Source: Mycobacterium sp. IS-1742 (GTDB taxonomy: Bacteria > Actinomycetota > Actinomycetes > Mycobacteriales > Mycobacteriaceae). Taken from it: a stretch of 64,000 bases of DNA. The stretch lies in assembly GCF_001500125.1 (NCBI RefSeq), contig NZ_LQIV01000023.1, positions 1 to 64,000 on the forward strand. Reading direction: 5' to 3'. Shown one piece after another: positions 1 to 10,135 of the stretch (within the stretch, counting starts at the first letter, position 1; each line of letters begins with the position of its first letter). The notes beneath the pieces are model-generated. The model had not been told where the DNA came from. It was given only the letters and a program-made list of their open reading frames with translations, and made no database searches. Position numbers and translations under genes: made by a program.

Positions 1-1
1 C

Positions 2-508
2 CCACCCACTCTCGACTTCACCGCCGAGGCCGCCGACACGTGCCCGGACGCGCGCCCGAGCCCGCCGGTCTCCTACTGCCCCGCCACCAACCGCCTCGTC
101 GTCGACCTCCCCGAACTGCAGACGATGGGGGCCCCGCAACTGGACGTCGACACCCACGGGCTGGCCAACGGCGACAACACGGCCTACTCGGTGCTGATGT
201 CGCGATATCTGCAGGCGGTGCAGCACGAGCGGGGGCTGGTTCTCGACACCGCCGAGGCGGCGCTGCGCACCGCATGCCTGACGGGGGTCGCGACCACGAA
301 GCTGTCGAGCGATGTCACCACCCCCGACGGCAGCACCATCGCGTTGACGGCGGGCGATCTCGACGAGGCGGTGTCGGGCATCCTGACCAACGGGCTGGCG
401 GCCAGCGACGTCAACGGCGATTCGGTGCCGTCCGGGTTCTCCCGGATCGACGCGTTCCGGGTCGGGGTGCTCGGCGACGAGCAGCGGTGTCTGAACCGCT
501 TCCCGTAG
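2..508 (+). CDS. C-terminal part of a zinc-peptidase-like protein lacking the HExxH motif (5' end outside window)
   Basis: The reading frame is open from base 2 and ends at TAG 506-508, giving about 168 residues of a protein that begins before the window. Its layout resembles the C-terminal part of the putative neutral zinc metallopeptidase encoded just downstream on the other strand: an NGD stretch, a helix where the peptidase has its HExxH, and a later region rich in Asp and Gly. Where the peptidase reads LAHEYGHTIV this protein reads LMSRYLQAVQ, so the two zinc histidines and the catalytic Glu are missing. I infer a catalytically dead paralogue, perhaps secreted, since four Cys are visible. 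It converges with the minus-strand genes, with 10 bases between stops. The missing N-terminus prevents a call on a signal peptide. Confidence 0.7.
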   Translation, partial: PPTLDFTAEAADTCPDARPSPPVSYCPATNRLVVDLPELQTMGAPQLDVDTHGLANGDNTAYSVLMSRYLQAVQHERGLVLDTAEAALRTACLTGVATTKLSSDVTTPDGSTIALTAGDLDEAVSGILTNGLAASDVNGDSVPSGFSRIDAFRVGVLGDEQRCLNRFP

Positions 509-518
509 GGCGGAGCCG

Positions 519-653
519 TCAGACGACCTTGGTGGTGCCGTACCAGGCCAGCACCGCCTCGGACATCTCGGTCTCGCGGGTCAGGATGGCGTAGGACCGG
601 ATGAACGACTGACCGACGCAGCCGTCGATCTTGATGCGGAAGTTGCTGACCAT
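519..653 (-). CDS. Small 44-aa protein coupled to the zinc peptidase gene
   Basis: A 44-codon frame starts at ATG 653-651, which shares its A with the TGA stop of the upstream peptidase gene (TGATG arrangement), and stops at 521-519. Nearly every codon ends in G or C (GGT is the one clear exception), which matches real genes of this genome. The peptide starts MVSNFRIKIDGCVGQSFIRS and ends WYGTTKVV. It has one Cys, no membrane segment and no motif I recognise. Translational coupling suggests co-expression with the lipoprotein peptidase. It could instead be a C-terminal segment cut off from that peptidase by a frameshift, but the peptidase already looks complete, so I prefer a separate small gene. 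Function unknown. Confidence 0.5.
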   Translation of the reverse strand: MVSNFRIKIDGCVGQSFIRSYAILTRETEMSEAVLAWYGTTKVV

Positions 654-1486
654 CACCCACGGCGCTGGCCGATCTCACGCAGGTCGATCGCCGCGCACGA
701 CGCGGGCCCGTCGGTGAACCCGAACTGGAAGGCCGATACGCGTTCGAACGCCGAACCGTGTTCGTCGAGCGGGAGGAACAGGTCACCCTCGGTGAACAAC
801 GGATCGCGGAACGCGATGACGGCCGACAGCACGCCGTTGAGCCCGTCACCGGTGCTCACGGTGAAGCGCGGGGACGAGCCCTCGGCCACCCACCGCACGT
901 AGGCCCCGGCGAAGCAGTCGGCCTGTTGTTCGGAGACGAGCACCGGGGTGTCGGGCCCGTTGAGCTCGGCCTGGCGCACGATGGTGTGCCCGTACTCGTG
1001 GGCGAGCACCATCGCCACGCCCATGTCCCCGTTCGCGGCCCGCAACGCCGGAAGGAGCTCACCACGGTCCCACCCGATCGTGTTCTCCTCCAGGCAGAAT
1101 CCGGCGTTGACCAGATCGACGGTGTCGATGCCGCAGAAGAGTCCGTCGAACTCTGCCGAGTTCCAGGACACCAGCGTCTCGATAGGGGTGAACCGGTCGC
1201 CGGCGAAGGTCTCCGGGTAGGCCCGCGTCCAGAACTCCTCGACGTCGCTGACCGCCGCGGCGGCCAGGGCGTCGATCTCCCCGCCGTCGGAGCCGTCGAC
1301 CGCGCGGATGGGGGCCGCGGCGTCGGGGCGCAGTCCCGTCGGTCCGTCGGTGGCCACCATCCCGGCCACGCGGAAAGGGTCGTCGAACACCGACACCGGT
1401 CGACCCTGCAGGGTGGTCGAACAGCCGGCTGCCACCAGGACGGCCACCGCGGCGATCCCGCCGCCGAACACCCGCCGTCGGCTCAT
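653..1486 (-). CDS. Putative neutral zinc metallopeptidase, lipoprotein
   Basis: This 277-residue protein begins with a lipoprotein signal: basic residues, a hydrophobic run, then the lipobox-like VAAGCS near residue 24. It should therefore be exported and lipid-anchored. The zinc site is visible as HEYGH near residue 160, followed by a third ligand in EQQADCFAG, the pattern of the YpfJ-like neutral zinc metallopeptidase family (PF04228). Its substrate is unknown. I chose ATG 1486, because GGAAAGG lies a few bases upstream and the signal peptide then starts cleanly. A longer form from 1507 is possible. It lies downstream of dinG-pncB1 in the opposite order to the clpS side, and overlaps a 44-aa gene at its stop. 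Confidence 0.8.
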   Translation of the reverse strand: MSRRRVFGGGIAAVAVLVAAGCSTTLQGRPVSVFDDPFRVAGMVATDGPTGLRPDAAAPIRAVDGSDGGEIDALAAAAVSDVEEFWTRAYPETFAGDRFTPIETLVSWNSAEFDGLFCGIDTVDLVNAGFCLEENTIGWDRGELLPALRAANGDMGVAMVLAHEYGHTIVRQAELNGPDTPVLVSEQQADCFAGAYVRWVAEGSSPRFTVSTGDGLNGVLSAVIAFRDPLFTEGDLFLPLDEHGSAFERVSAFQFGFTDGPASCAAIDLREIGQRRG

Positions 1487-1528
1487 GCTGGCGCCTTTCC
1501 GTGTCACGTCGTGTGAAGGATAGTGACG

Positions 1529-3523
1529 TCAGCCGCCTGCCCGGAGCCGTTCGAGCGCCGCGCGCACCCGGGCCGCGTCGGTGGTGGCCCAGAACGGGGG
1601 CAGCGATGCGCGCAGGTAGCCGCTGTAGCGGGCGGTGGCCATTCGGGAGTCCAGTACCGCGACCACACCCCGGTCGTCGGTGCGGCGCAGCAGCCGCCCC
1701 GCACCCTGGGCCAGCAGCAGCGCGGCGTGCGAGGCGGCGACGGCCATGAAACCGTTTCCGCCGTGGGCGGTCACCGCCCGTTGTCTGGCGGTCAACAACG
1801 GATCGTCGGGCCGTGGGAAGGGGATGCGGTCGATCAGCACCAGGGACAGCGACGGCCCGGGGACGTCGACGCCCTGCCACAGCGACAGCGTGCCGAACAA
1901 CGAGGTCTGCGGGTCGGCGGCGAACCGTTCCACCAGCGCCGAGGTGGTGTCCTCGCCCTGACACAGCACCGGGGTGTCCAGCCGTTCCCGCATCACCTCC
2001 GCGGCGGCCTTCGCCGCGCGCATCGAGGAGAACAACCCCAGGGTGCGGCCGCCCGCGGCGGTGATCAGCGTCTCGATCTCCGCGAGCTGTTCGGCCGAAC
2101 CCGTGCCGTCACGGCCTGGCGGCGGCAGGTGGGCGGCGACGTAGAGGATTCCGGCCTTGGCGTGTTCGAACGGTGACCCGACGTCGACCCCGTGCCACGT
2201 CGTGTCGGCCAGACCCCACGCCCGGGCCATGGCCTCGAAATTGCCGCCGACGGTCAGCGTGGCCGACGTCAACACCGTGGTGGCGTGCTCGAAGAGGCGG
2301 GTGCGCAGCAGACCGGCCACCGACAGCGGGGCGACCCGCAGGACCGCGCTGACCGAACCCGGGCCGCCCTCGTGGTCCAGCCACACCACGTCGACGCGGT
2401 CGGGGATGGCCGGAACGAAGGAGTCCAGGATCCGGTTGGCGGTGTCGCTGACGTCGGTCAGCGCGGTCACCGCCTCGGCGCGCGCGGCGGCGGCCTTCGG
2501 ATCGCTGGGCGCGGTGTCGATCGCCGACCGCGCCCGGTCGGCCGCGTCGCGCAGCGCGGTCAGATACGTGGCCAGCTCGTCGTCGAGCCGGTCGATGCGC
2601 CCGGGCGTGCCGTCGTGGATGGCCGACGACACGGTGGCGACCGCCGCTTCCAGCCGGTCCGCGAGTTCCCCCTCGACCAGCCGCGCCACCCGCCGGTGGG
2701 CGATGCCCAACGAGGTGGCCGACAACTCACCGGTCGCCACCGACGTGACCCGGTCGGCCAGTTCGTGCGCCTCATCGATCACCACCGCGCTGTGTTCGGG
2801 CAGCACCGCGGCATCGGACATCGCGTCGATCGCGAGCAGCGCGTGGTTGGTCACCACCACGTCCACGTCGGCCGCCTTGCCGCGGGCCTTCTCGGCGAAG
2901 CAGTCGGTGCCGTACGGGCAGCGGGTGACGCCGATGCACTCCCGGGCCGACACGCTGACCTGACGCCACGACCGGTCCGGGACGCCGGGCCGCAGTTCGT
3001 CGCGGTCGCCGGTCTCGGTGTCCGAGGACCACTTGGTCAGCCGCTGCACGTCACGCCCGAGCGCGGTGGCCGCCACCGCGTCGAACAGCTCCTCCTGCGG
3101 GCGGTCGTCCGGGGCATCTGCGGTGCCCGCGGTGCCGTTGTGGATCTTGTTGAGACACAGATAGTTTCCGCGTCCCTTGAGCAGCGCGAACTGCGGACGG
3201 CGCGGCAGCGCACCGGCCAGGGCGTCGGCCAGGCGGGGCAGGTCGCGGTCGACGAGCTGACGCTGCAGGGCGATCGTGGCGGTGGAGACCACGACCGGTT
3301 CGTCGGCGGCGATCGCGTGGGCGATCGCGGGCACGAGGTAGGCCAGCGATTTGCCGGTGCCGGTGCCGGCCTGCACGGCCAGATGCCTGCCGGTGTCGAA
3401 CGCCTGCGCCACCGCCCTGGCCATCTCGACCTGACCGGACCGTTCGGCGCCACCCACCGCCGCGACGGCCGCGGCCAGCAGGTCGGTGACGCGCTCTGAG
3501 GGATCCTCGTCGCCCGTGGCCAC
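1529..3523 (-). CDS. dinG: ATP-dependent helicase DinG
   Basis: This is a 664-residue superfamily 2 iron-sulfur helicase of the DinG/XPD type. Visible motifs are Walker A (QAGTGTGKS, near residue 53), the four-cysteine 4Fe-4S cluster region (a Cys in NYLCLNKI and three in the CIGVTRCPYGTDCF stretch), the DEAH box in VIDEAHEL and a late motif SLWQGVDVPG. DinG unwinds DNA with 5' to 3' polarity and acts on structures such as R-loops and D-loops. The GTG at 3523 follows the pncB1 stop by two bases and yields the length I recall for M. tuberculosis Rv1329c. A longer frame runs upstream inside pncB1, but has no better start. Cytoplasmic, probably co-transcribed with pncB1. Confidence 0.92.
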   Translation of the reverse strand: MATGDEDPSERVTDLLAAAVAAVGGAERSGQVEMARAVAQAFDTGRHLAVQAGTGTGKSLAYLVPAIAHAIAADEPVVVSTATIALQRQLVDRDLPRLADALAGALPRRPQFALLKGRGNYLCLNKIHNGTAGTADAPDDRPQEELFDAVAATALGRDVQRLTKWSSDTETGDRDELRPGVPDRSWRQVSVSARECIGVTRCPYGTDCFAEKARGKAADVDVVVTNHALLAIDAMSDAAVLPEHSAVVIDEAHELADRVTSVATGELSATSLGIAHRRVARLVEGELADRLEAAVATVSSAIHDGTPGRIDRLDDELATYLTALRDAADRARSAIDTAPSDPKAAAARAEAVTALTDVSDTANRILDSFVPAIPDRVDVVWLDHEGGPGSVSAVLRVAPLSVAGLLRTRLFEHATTVLTSATLTVGGNFEAMARAWGLADTTWHGVDVGSPFEHAKAGILYVAAHLPPPGRDGTGSAEQLAEIETLITAAGGRTLGLFSSMRAAKAAAEVMRERLDTPVLCQGEDTTSALVERFAADPQTSLFGTLSLWQGVDVPGPSLSLVLIDRIPFPRPDDPLLTARQRAVTAHGGNGFMAVAASHAALLLAQGAGRLLRRTDDRGVVAVLDSRMATARYSGYLRASLPPFWATTDAARVRAALERLRAGG

Positions 3524-3525
3524 TC

Positions 3526-4848
3526 CTAGGGCCGTTCGCCGCCGCGCGCGGGGGCGATCATCCGGGTGGGGACGGCCGGTTCGCCGCGGGAGAGTTTGAG
3601 CCCGTCCCACGGCAGGCTGTGCAGCCCGGCGCTGACCCGCTCGCGCGCCGAGGCGAGGTCCAGGTCGCCGACCGGTTCGCCGGCCCGCACCAGGGGCACC
3701 GTCAGCGGGCGCAGTTCGCGGTCGCCGACGCCGGTGGGCGGTGCGCCGTAGGGGTGCACGATCTCCTCGAGGATCGTGCCCGACGGTTTCACCAGGCGGG
3801 CGGCCTGTTTGCGGCCGCCGTGGGATTCCTTGTGGCTGCTGCGTTTCTCCACCGGCAGGCCGTCGACCTCGACCAGCTTGTAGACCATGCCCGCCGTCGG
3901 CGCACCGGAGCCGGTGACCAGGGAGGTGCCGACGCCGAAGATGTCGACCGGTTCGGCGCGCAGGGCGGCGATCGCGAACTCGTCGAGGTCGCCGGAGACC
4001 ACGATGCGGGTCCCGGACGCGCCGAGGCCGTCGAGTTGCGCGCGCACCTGCCGGGCCAGGACGCCGAGGTCACCGGAGTCGATGCGCACCGCCCCGAGGT
4101 CCGGACCGGCCACCGCGACGGCGTTGGCGACGCCAGGGGTGATGTCGTAGGTGTCGACCAGCAGCGTGGTCCCCGCGCCCAGGGCCTCGACCTGAGCCCG
4201 GAACGCGGCCACCTCGTCGGGGCCGTCGGGGGTGGTGTGCAGCAGTGTGAAGGCGTGCGCGCTGGTCCCCAGCGCAGGCACCCCGTAGCGGCGTTGCGCC
4301 TCGAGGTTCGAACTGCCGGCGAATCCGGCCAGATAGGCGGCCCGGGCGGCGGCCACGGCCGCCTGCTCGTGGGTGCGCCGCGAACCCATCTCGATGAGCG
4401 GCCGGCCCTGGGCGGCGCCGGCCATCCGGGCGGCGGCCGCCGCGATCGCGCTGTCGTGGTTGAAGATCGACAACGCCAGCGTCTCGAGCAGCACACACTC
4501 CGCGAACGTGCCGTGCACCGACAGCACCGGCGAGCCCGGGAAGTACAGCTCGCCCTCGGGGTAACCGTCGACATCGCCGCCGAAGCGGTAGCCGGCGAGG
4601 TAGCCCAGGGTCTCGTCGTCGAGGAAGTCGGCGACCGCCGCCAGCGCCGCGTCGTCGAAGGTGAACTGCCGCAACGCCTCGACGAACCGCGCGGTCCCCG
4701 CCACCACGCCGTAACGGCGGCCGTCGGGCAGGCGGCGGGCGAAGATCTCGAACGTCGCGCGCCGGTGCGCGGTCCCGTCGCGCAGCGCGGCTGCCAGCAT
4801 CGTCAGCTCGTATTTGTCGGTCAGCAGCGCGGCTGTCACAGCTGCCAC
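3526..4848 (-). CDS. pncB1: Nicotinate phosphoribosyltransferase PncB1
   Basis: This 440-residue enzyme makes nicotinate mononucleotide from nicotinate and PRPP with ATP, in NAD salvage (Preiss-Handler route). Family features are the N-terminal TDKYELTM, the EMGSRRTHEQAA stretch, LVDTYD, the IDSGDL phosphate-binding region and FGVGTSLVTG. It belongs to the pncB1/Rv1330c type, judged by its position between dinG and clpS. Start is GTG 4848, and a second GTG lies 9 bases inside the gene. It is divergent from clpS with 35 bases between, so the two promoters overlap. Confidence 0.93.
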   Translation of the reverse strand: MAAVTAALLTDKYELTMLAAALRDGTAHRRATFEIFARRLPDGRRYGVVAGTARFVEALRQFTFDDAALAAVADFLDDETLGYLAGYRFGGDVDGYPEGELYFPGSPVLSVHGTFAECVLLETLALSIFNHDSAIAAAAARMAGAAQGRPLIEMGSRRTHEQAAVAAARAAYLAGFAGSSNLEAQRRYGVPALGTSAHAFTLLHTTPDGPDEVAAFRAQVEALGAGTTLLVDTYDITPGVANAVAVAGPDLGAVRIDSGDLGVLARQVRAQLDGLGASGTRIVVSGDLDEFAIAALRAEPVDIFGVGTSLVTGSGAPTAGMVYKLVEVDGLPVEKRSSHKESHGGRKQAARLVKPSGTILEEIVHPYGAPPTGVGDRELRPLTVPLVRAGEPVGDLDLASARERVSAGLHSLPWDGLKLSRGEPAVPTRMIAPARGGERP

Positions 4849-4871
4849 CGTAACCCGTATGGCCGTCCCGG

Positions 4872-4877
4872 TATCCT
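4872..4877 (+). promoter_or_regulatory. Probable -10 box of a leaderless clpS transcript
   Basis: TATCCT lies 6 bases before the clpS ATG in the 35-base gap between divergent pncB1 and clpS. There is no Shine-Dalgarno sequence in that gap. The spacing fits transcription starting at or near the ATG, which is common in mycobacteria. This is inference from position alone. Confidence 0.4.
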
Positions 4878-4883
4878 GACGGC

Positions 4884-5195
4884 ATGGTCACACCGGCGAA
4901 AGCCCCGGGAACCCGCGAGCAGCGCGACGTGGCCACGGTGCCGGACCAGGACGAGGCCACCGAGGCGCCCTGGGTGACCATCGTCTGGGACGATCCGGTG
5001 AACCTGATGACCTACGTGACCTACGTCCTGCAGAAGCTGTTCGGCTACAGCGAGCCGCATGCCACCAAGCTGATGCTGCAGGTGCACAACGAGGGGAAGG
5101 CCGTCGTGTCGGCGGGCAGCCGCGAGTCCATGGAGGTCGATGTGTCCAAGCTGCACGCCGCGGGGCTCTGGGCGACCATGCAGCAGGACCGCTGA
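4884..5195 (+). CDS. clpS: ATP-dependent Clp protease adaptor ClpS
   Basis: This 103-residue adaptor delivers N-degron substrates to the ClpC1P protease in the cytoplasm. The N-terminus is a charged flexible tail, and the folded core starts near residue 29 with [17 protein letters not shown], the recognisable ClpS substrate-pocket strand (D-D-P-V-N-x-M-x-Y-V). The LxxVHxEGKAVV segment matches the family. Corresponds to Rv1331 by synteny. It starts the plus-strand run that continues to rdgB, with a 13-base gap to the DUF2017 gene. Confidence 0.95.
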   Translation: MVTPAKAPGTREQRDVATVPDQDEATEAPWVTIVWDDPVNLMTYVTYVLQKLFGYSEPHATKLMLQVHNEGKAVVSAGSRESMEVDVSKLHAAGLWATMQQDR

Positions 5196-5208
5196 CGGGG
5201 ACGCTGGA

Positions 5209-5796
5209 GTGCGCAAATGGAAGCGGGTGCAGACGGCCGACGGTGCGAGGTTCCGGTCCGCGCTGGAAGCGCATGAGGCGGCGCTGCTGCACAGCCTGGT
5301 CAGCTCGGTGAAGGGCATGCTCGACGAGCGTGAATCATCTGCTCCCGCAGACGAACTCGAAGAGATCACCGGGATGCGGACCGGGCACACCGCACCCCCG
5401 CCGGACGCCACCATGAGACGGCTGCTGCCGGACTTCTTCCGGGCGGCCACCGATCACCCGGCCGGGTCCGGCACCGCGGAGAGCCTCAACAGTGCGTTGC
5501 GCAGCCTCCACGAACCGGAGATCCTGGCCGCCAAACGTGATGCGGCACAACGCCTGCTGGACACCATGCCGGCCGGCGGCGGGCGGTTCGAGCTCACCGA
5601 GGACGATGCGCACGCCTGGGCGGCCGCGGTCAACGACGTCCGGCTGGCGCTGGGGACCATGCTCGACATCGACGCCATCGGTGGCGACGACCTGCCCCCG
5701 GACCACCCGATGGCCGGACATGTGGACGTGTACCAGTGGTTGACGGTGCTGCAGGAGTATCTCGTGCTCAGCCTGGTCGGAAAGCCCCTCCGATGA
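5209..5796 (+). CDS. DUF2017 family protein (Rv1332-like)
   Basis: A 195-residue soluble protein of the actinobacterial DUF2017 family, always found next to clpS in mycobacteria. It has no catalytic motif that I recognise. It is acidic and mostly helical in appearance, with a C-terminal DVYQWLTVLQEYLVLSL segment typical of the family. It starts at GTG 5209 and ends in an ATGA overlap with the next peptidase gene, so the two are probably translated together. The association with ClpS hints at a role in regulated proteolysis, but that is inference only. Confidence 0.82.
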   Translation: MRKWKRVQTADGARFRSALEAHEAALLHSLVSSVKGMLDERESSAPADELEEITGMRTGHTAPPPDATMRRLLPDFFRAATDHPAGSGTAESLNSALRSLHEPEILAAKRDAAQRLLDTMPAGGGRFELTEDDAHAWAAAVNDVRLALGTMLDIDAIGGDDLPPDHPMAGHVDVYQWLTVLQEYLVLSLVGKPLR

Positions 5797-6815
5797 GCGG
5801 ATCGATCACCGACGTCGCGGGCATCCGCGTCGGCCACCACGACCGGCTGGACGCCGACGCCGCGCTGGGCAGCGGGTGGGCCAGCGGCACCACCGTCGTG
5901 CTCACCCCGCCCGGCACCGTCGGGGCGGTCGCCGGGCGGGGCGGTGCCCCGGGCACCAGGGAGACCGATCTCCTCGATCCGAGCAACTCGGTGCGCCATG
6001 CCGACGCCGTCGTGCTGACCGGCGGGAGCGCCTACGGGCTGGCCGCCGCCGACGGGGTGATGACGTGGCTCGAGGAGCAGGGCCGCGGCGTCGCACTCGA
6101 CGGCGGTGTGGTGCCGATCGTGCCCGCCGCGGTGATCTTCGATCTTCCCGTCGGCGGCTGGGCGTGCCGGCCGACCGCGGAGTTCGGTTACACCGCCGCC
6201 GCGAGCGCGGGTGTCGACGTCGCGGTGGGAACCGTCGGCGCCGGGGTCGGGGCGCGGGCCGGGGTCATCAAGGGCGGGGTGGGCACGGCCTCGGTCGTCC
6301 TGGACAGCGGGGTGACGGTCGGGGCGATCGTCGTGGTCAACTCCGCGGGCGAGGCCTTCGACACCGCGACCGGACTGCCGTGGATGGCCGAGTACCGCCG
6401 GGAGTTCGGGCTCGTCGACCCGCCGGCCGACCAGATCGCGGCCTATGCGGGCCGCCACCGGGAGCTCAGCCCGCTCAACACGACGATCGCCGTGGTCGCG
6501 ACCGACGCCGCGCTCAGCCCCACCGGCTGCCGCCGTGTGGCGGTCGCCGCGCACGACGGGTTGGCCCGCACGCTGCGGCCGTGTCACACACCGCTCGATG
6601 GCGATACGGTGTTCGCACTGGCCACCGGTGCCGTCGAGGTGCCTCCGGACCCCACCACACCGGCGTCGATGTCACCCGAGGTGCCGCTGATGACCGCGAT
6701 CGGGGAGGCGGCGGCGGACGTCCTGGCCCGCGCCGTGATGGTCGGCGTGCTCGCCGCCGAGGGGGCCGCCGGAATACCGACGTACCGGGACCTGTTGCCC
6801 GGAGCGTTCGGATGA
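5793..6815 (+). CDS. P1 family peptidase / DmpA-like Ntn hydrolase (Rv1333-like)
   Basis: This 340-residue protein belongs to the DmpA/OAT fold of self-cleaving N-terminal nucleophile hydrolases (family P1/S58). Family signs are DVAGIRVGHH at the start, TGGSAYGLAAADGV, the glycine-rich TVGAGVGARAGVIKGGVGTA, and a late LSPLNTTIAVVATDA, where the chain is expected to cleave itself before a Thr that becomes the nucleophile. The usual reaction is aminopeptidase or amidase activity. The substrate here is unknown. It starts at ATG 5793 overlapping the previous stop, and is followed after 42 bases by mec. Confidence 0.85.
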   Translation: MSGSITDVAGIRVGHHDRLDADAALGSGWASGTTVVLTPPGTVGAVAGRGGAPGTRETDLLDPSNSVRHADAVVLTGGSAYGLAAADGVMTWLEEQGRGVALDGGVVPIVPAAVIFDLPVGGWACRPTAEFGYTAAASAGVDVAVGTVGAGVGARAGVIKGGVGTASVVLDSGVTVGAIVVVNSAGEAFDTATGLPWMAEYRREFGLVDPPADQIAAYAGRHRELSPLNTTIAVVATDAALSPTGCRRVAVAAHDGLARTLRPCHTPLDGDTVFALATGAVEVPPDPTTPASMSPEVPLMTAIGEAAADVLARAVMVGVLAAEGAAGIPTYRDLLPGAFG

Positions 6816-6821
6816 GCCGTT

Positions 6822-6849
6822 GAAGAGGGAACAGGGAAGAGGGAACAGG
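6822..6849 (+). repeat. Two perfect 14-bp tandem units before mec
   Basis: GAAGAGGGAACAGG occurs twice head to tail at 6822-6835 and 6836-6849, followed by a further GGGAG. The run is purine-only apart from the C in each unit. It fills the gap between the P1 peptidase stop and the mec GTG, and offers several Shine-Dalgarno-like GAGGG/GGGAG sites. It could slip during replication and so alter mec translation. That is speculation. Confidence 0.8.
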
Positions 6850-6857
6850 GGAGTGCA

Positions 6858-7271
6858 GTGCTGACGATCCGCGCCGATCTGGTCGACGCCATGGTCGCGC
6901 ACGCCCGCGCCGACCACCCGGACGAGGCGTGCGGCATCCTCGCCGGTCCGGAGGGCTCCGACCGGCCCGAACGCCATATCGCGATGCTCAACGCCGAGCG
7001 GTCGCCGACGTTCTACCGATTCGATTCGATGGAGCAGTTGCGGGTCCACCGCGAGATGGAAGCGGCCGGTGAGGTGCCCGTCGTCATCTACCACTCCCAC
7101 ACCGGCACCGAGGCGTATCCCAGCCGGACCGACGTCTCGATCGCCCAGGAACCCGACGCCCACTACGTCCTGATCTCCACCCGCGACCCCGAGGACCACG
7201 AACTGCGCAGCTACCGCATCGTGGACGGAGTCGTCACCGAAGAGCCCGTCACGATCGTCGAGCAGTACTGA
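6858..7271 (+). CDS. mec: CysO-cysteine peptidase Mec
   Basis: A 137-residue JAMM/MPN+ zinc protease. It frees cysteine from the CysO C-terminus after CysM has built it there, as established for M. tuberculosis Rv1334. The JAMM signature is complete: an early Glu in DEACGIL, then HSHTGTEAYPSRTD, which fits HxH-x7-S-x2-D. Start is GTG 6858, behind the purine-rich repeat. It is followed by cysO after 14 bases, forming a mec-cysO-cysM operon that makes cysteine under oxidative conditions. Confidence 0.95.
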   Translation: MLTIRADLVDAMVAHARADHPDEACGILAGPEGSDRPERHIAMLNAERSPTFYRFDSMEQLRVHREMEAAGEVPVVIYHSHTGTEAYPSRTDVSIAQEPDAHYVLISTRDPEDHELRSYRIVDGVVTEEPVTIVEQY

Positions 7272-7275
7272 GTAA

Positions 7276-9217
<1,942 letters not shown>

Positions 9218-9221
<4 letters not shown>

Positions 9222-10060
9222 CCACCCCGGCGGGCGATCGGCTGGGCCCGATCGGAATCTTCGATTCCGGCGTCGGGGGGCTCACGGTCGCGCGGGCGAT
9301 CATCGACCAACTGCCCGACGAGGACATCGTCTACGTCGGTGACACCGGCAACGGACCGTACGGTCCGCTGACCATCCCCGAGATCCGTGCGCACGCGCTG
9401 GCGATCGGCGACGACCTCGTCGAGCGCGGCGTCAAGGCGCTGGTCATCGCGTGCAACACGGCGTCGTCGGCCTGCCTGCGCGACGCCCGCGAGCGCTACG
9501 CGCCGGTGCCGGTCGTCGAGGTGATCCTGCCCGCGGTGCGCCGGGCGGTGGCCGCCACCCGCAGCGGCCGCATCGGGGTGATCGGCACGTCGGCGACCAT
9601 CGCCTCCGGCGCCTACCAGGACGCGTTCGCCGCCGCCCGCGACATCGAGGTCCTCGGCGTCGCCTGCCCCCGGTTCGTCGACTTCGTCGAACGCGGCGTG
9701 ACCAGCGGACGCCAGGTTCTCGGGCTGGCCGAGGCCTACCTCGAACCACTGCAGCGGGCCGACGTCGACACGCTCGTGCTCGGCTGCACGCACTACCCGA
9801 TGCTGTCCGGTCTGATCCAGCTCGCGATGGGCGATCACGTCACCCTGGTGTCCAGTGCGGAGGAGACGGCCAAGGACCTGCTTCGGGTGCTGACCGAACT
9901 CGACCTGCTGCGTCCGCATCCCGCCGATCCCGGCGCCACCCCGGCCACCCGGGTGTTCGAATCCACCGGAGACCCAGCGGCTTTCACCGCCCTGGCGGCC
10001 CGGTTCCTGGGTCCGAGTCTGGACGGGGTGCGGCCAGTACAGCGTCGCGTCGAGGCGTAG
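9218..10060 (+). CDS. murI: Glutamate racemase MurI
   Basis: A 280-residue cofactor-free racemase that supplies D-glutamate for peptidoglycan. The two catalytic cysteines lie in ACNTASS and GCTHYP. The start region [15 protein letters not shown] carries the general-base Asp. The GTG at 9218 overlaps the rhomboid stop. A perfect GC hairpin follows the stop at 10064-10085. Confidence 0.95.
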
Positions 10061-10063
10061 CGC

Positions 10064-10085
10064 CCACCGGACCCGCGACCGGTGG
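10064..10085 (+). terminator. GC hairpin after murI
   Basis: CCACCGG at 10064-10070 pairs perfectly with CCGGTGG at 10079-10085 around an 8-base loop, four bases after the murI stop. There is no T-run after it, as is usual for mycobacterial terminators, so it may only attenuate or protect the transcript. Confidence 0.5.
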
Positions 10086-10135
10086 TGACAAACCGGCCAT
10101 GTTTTCGTCAACGGGGTATTGGGCATGGCAAGCTA

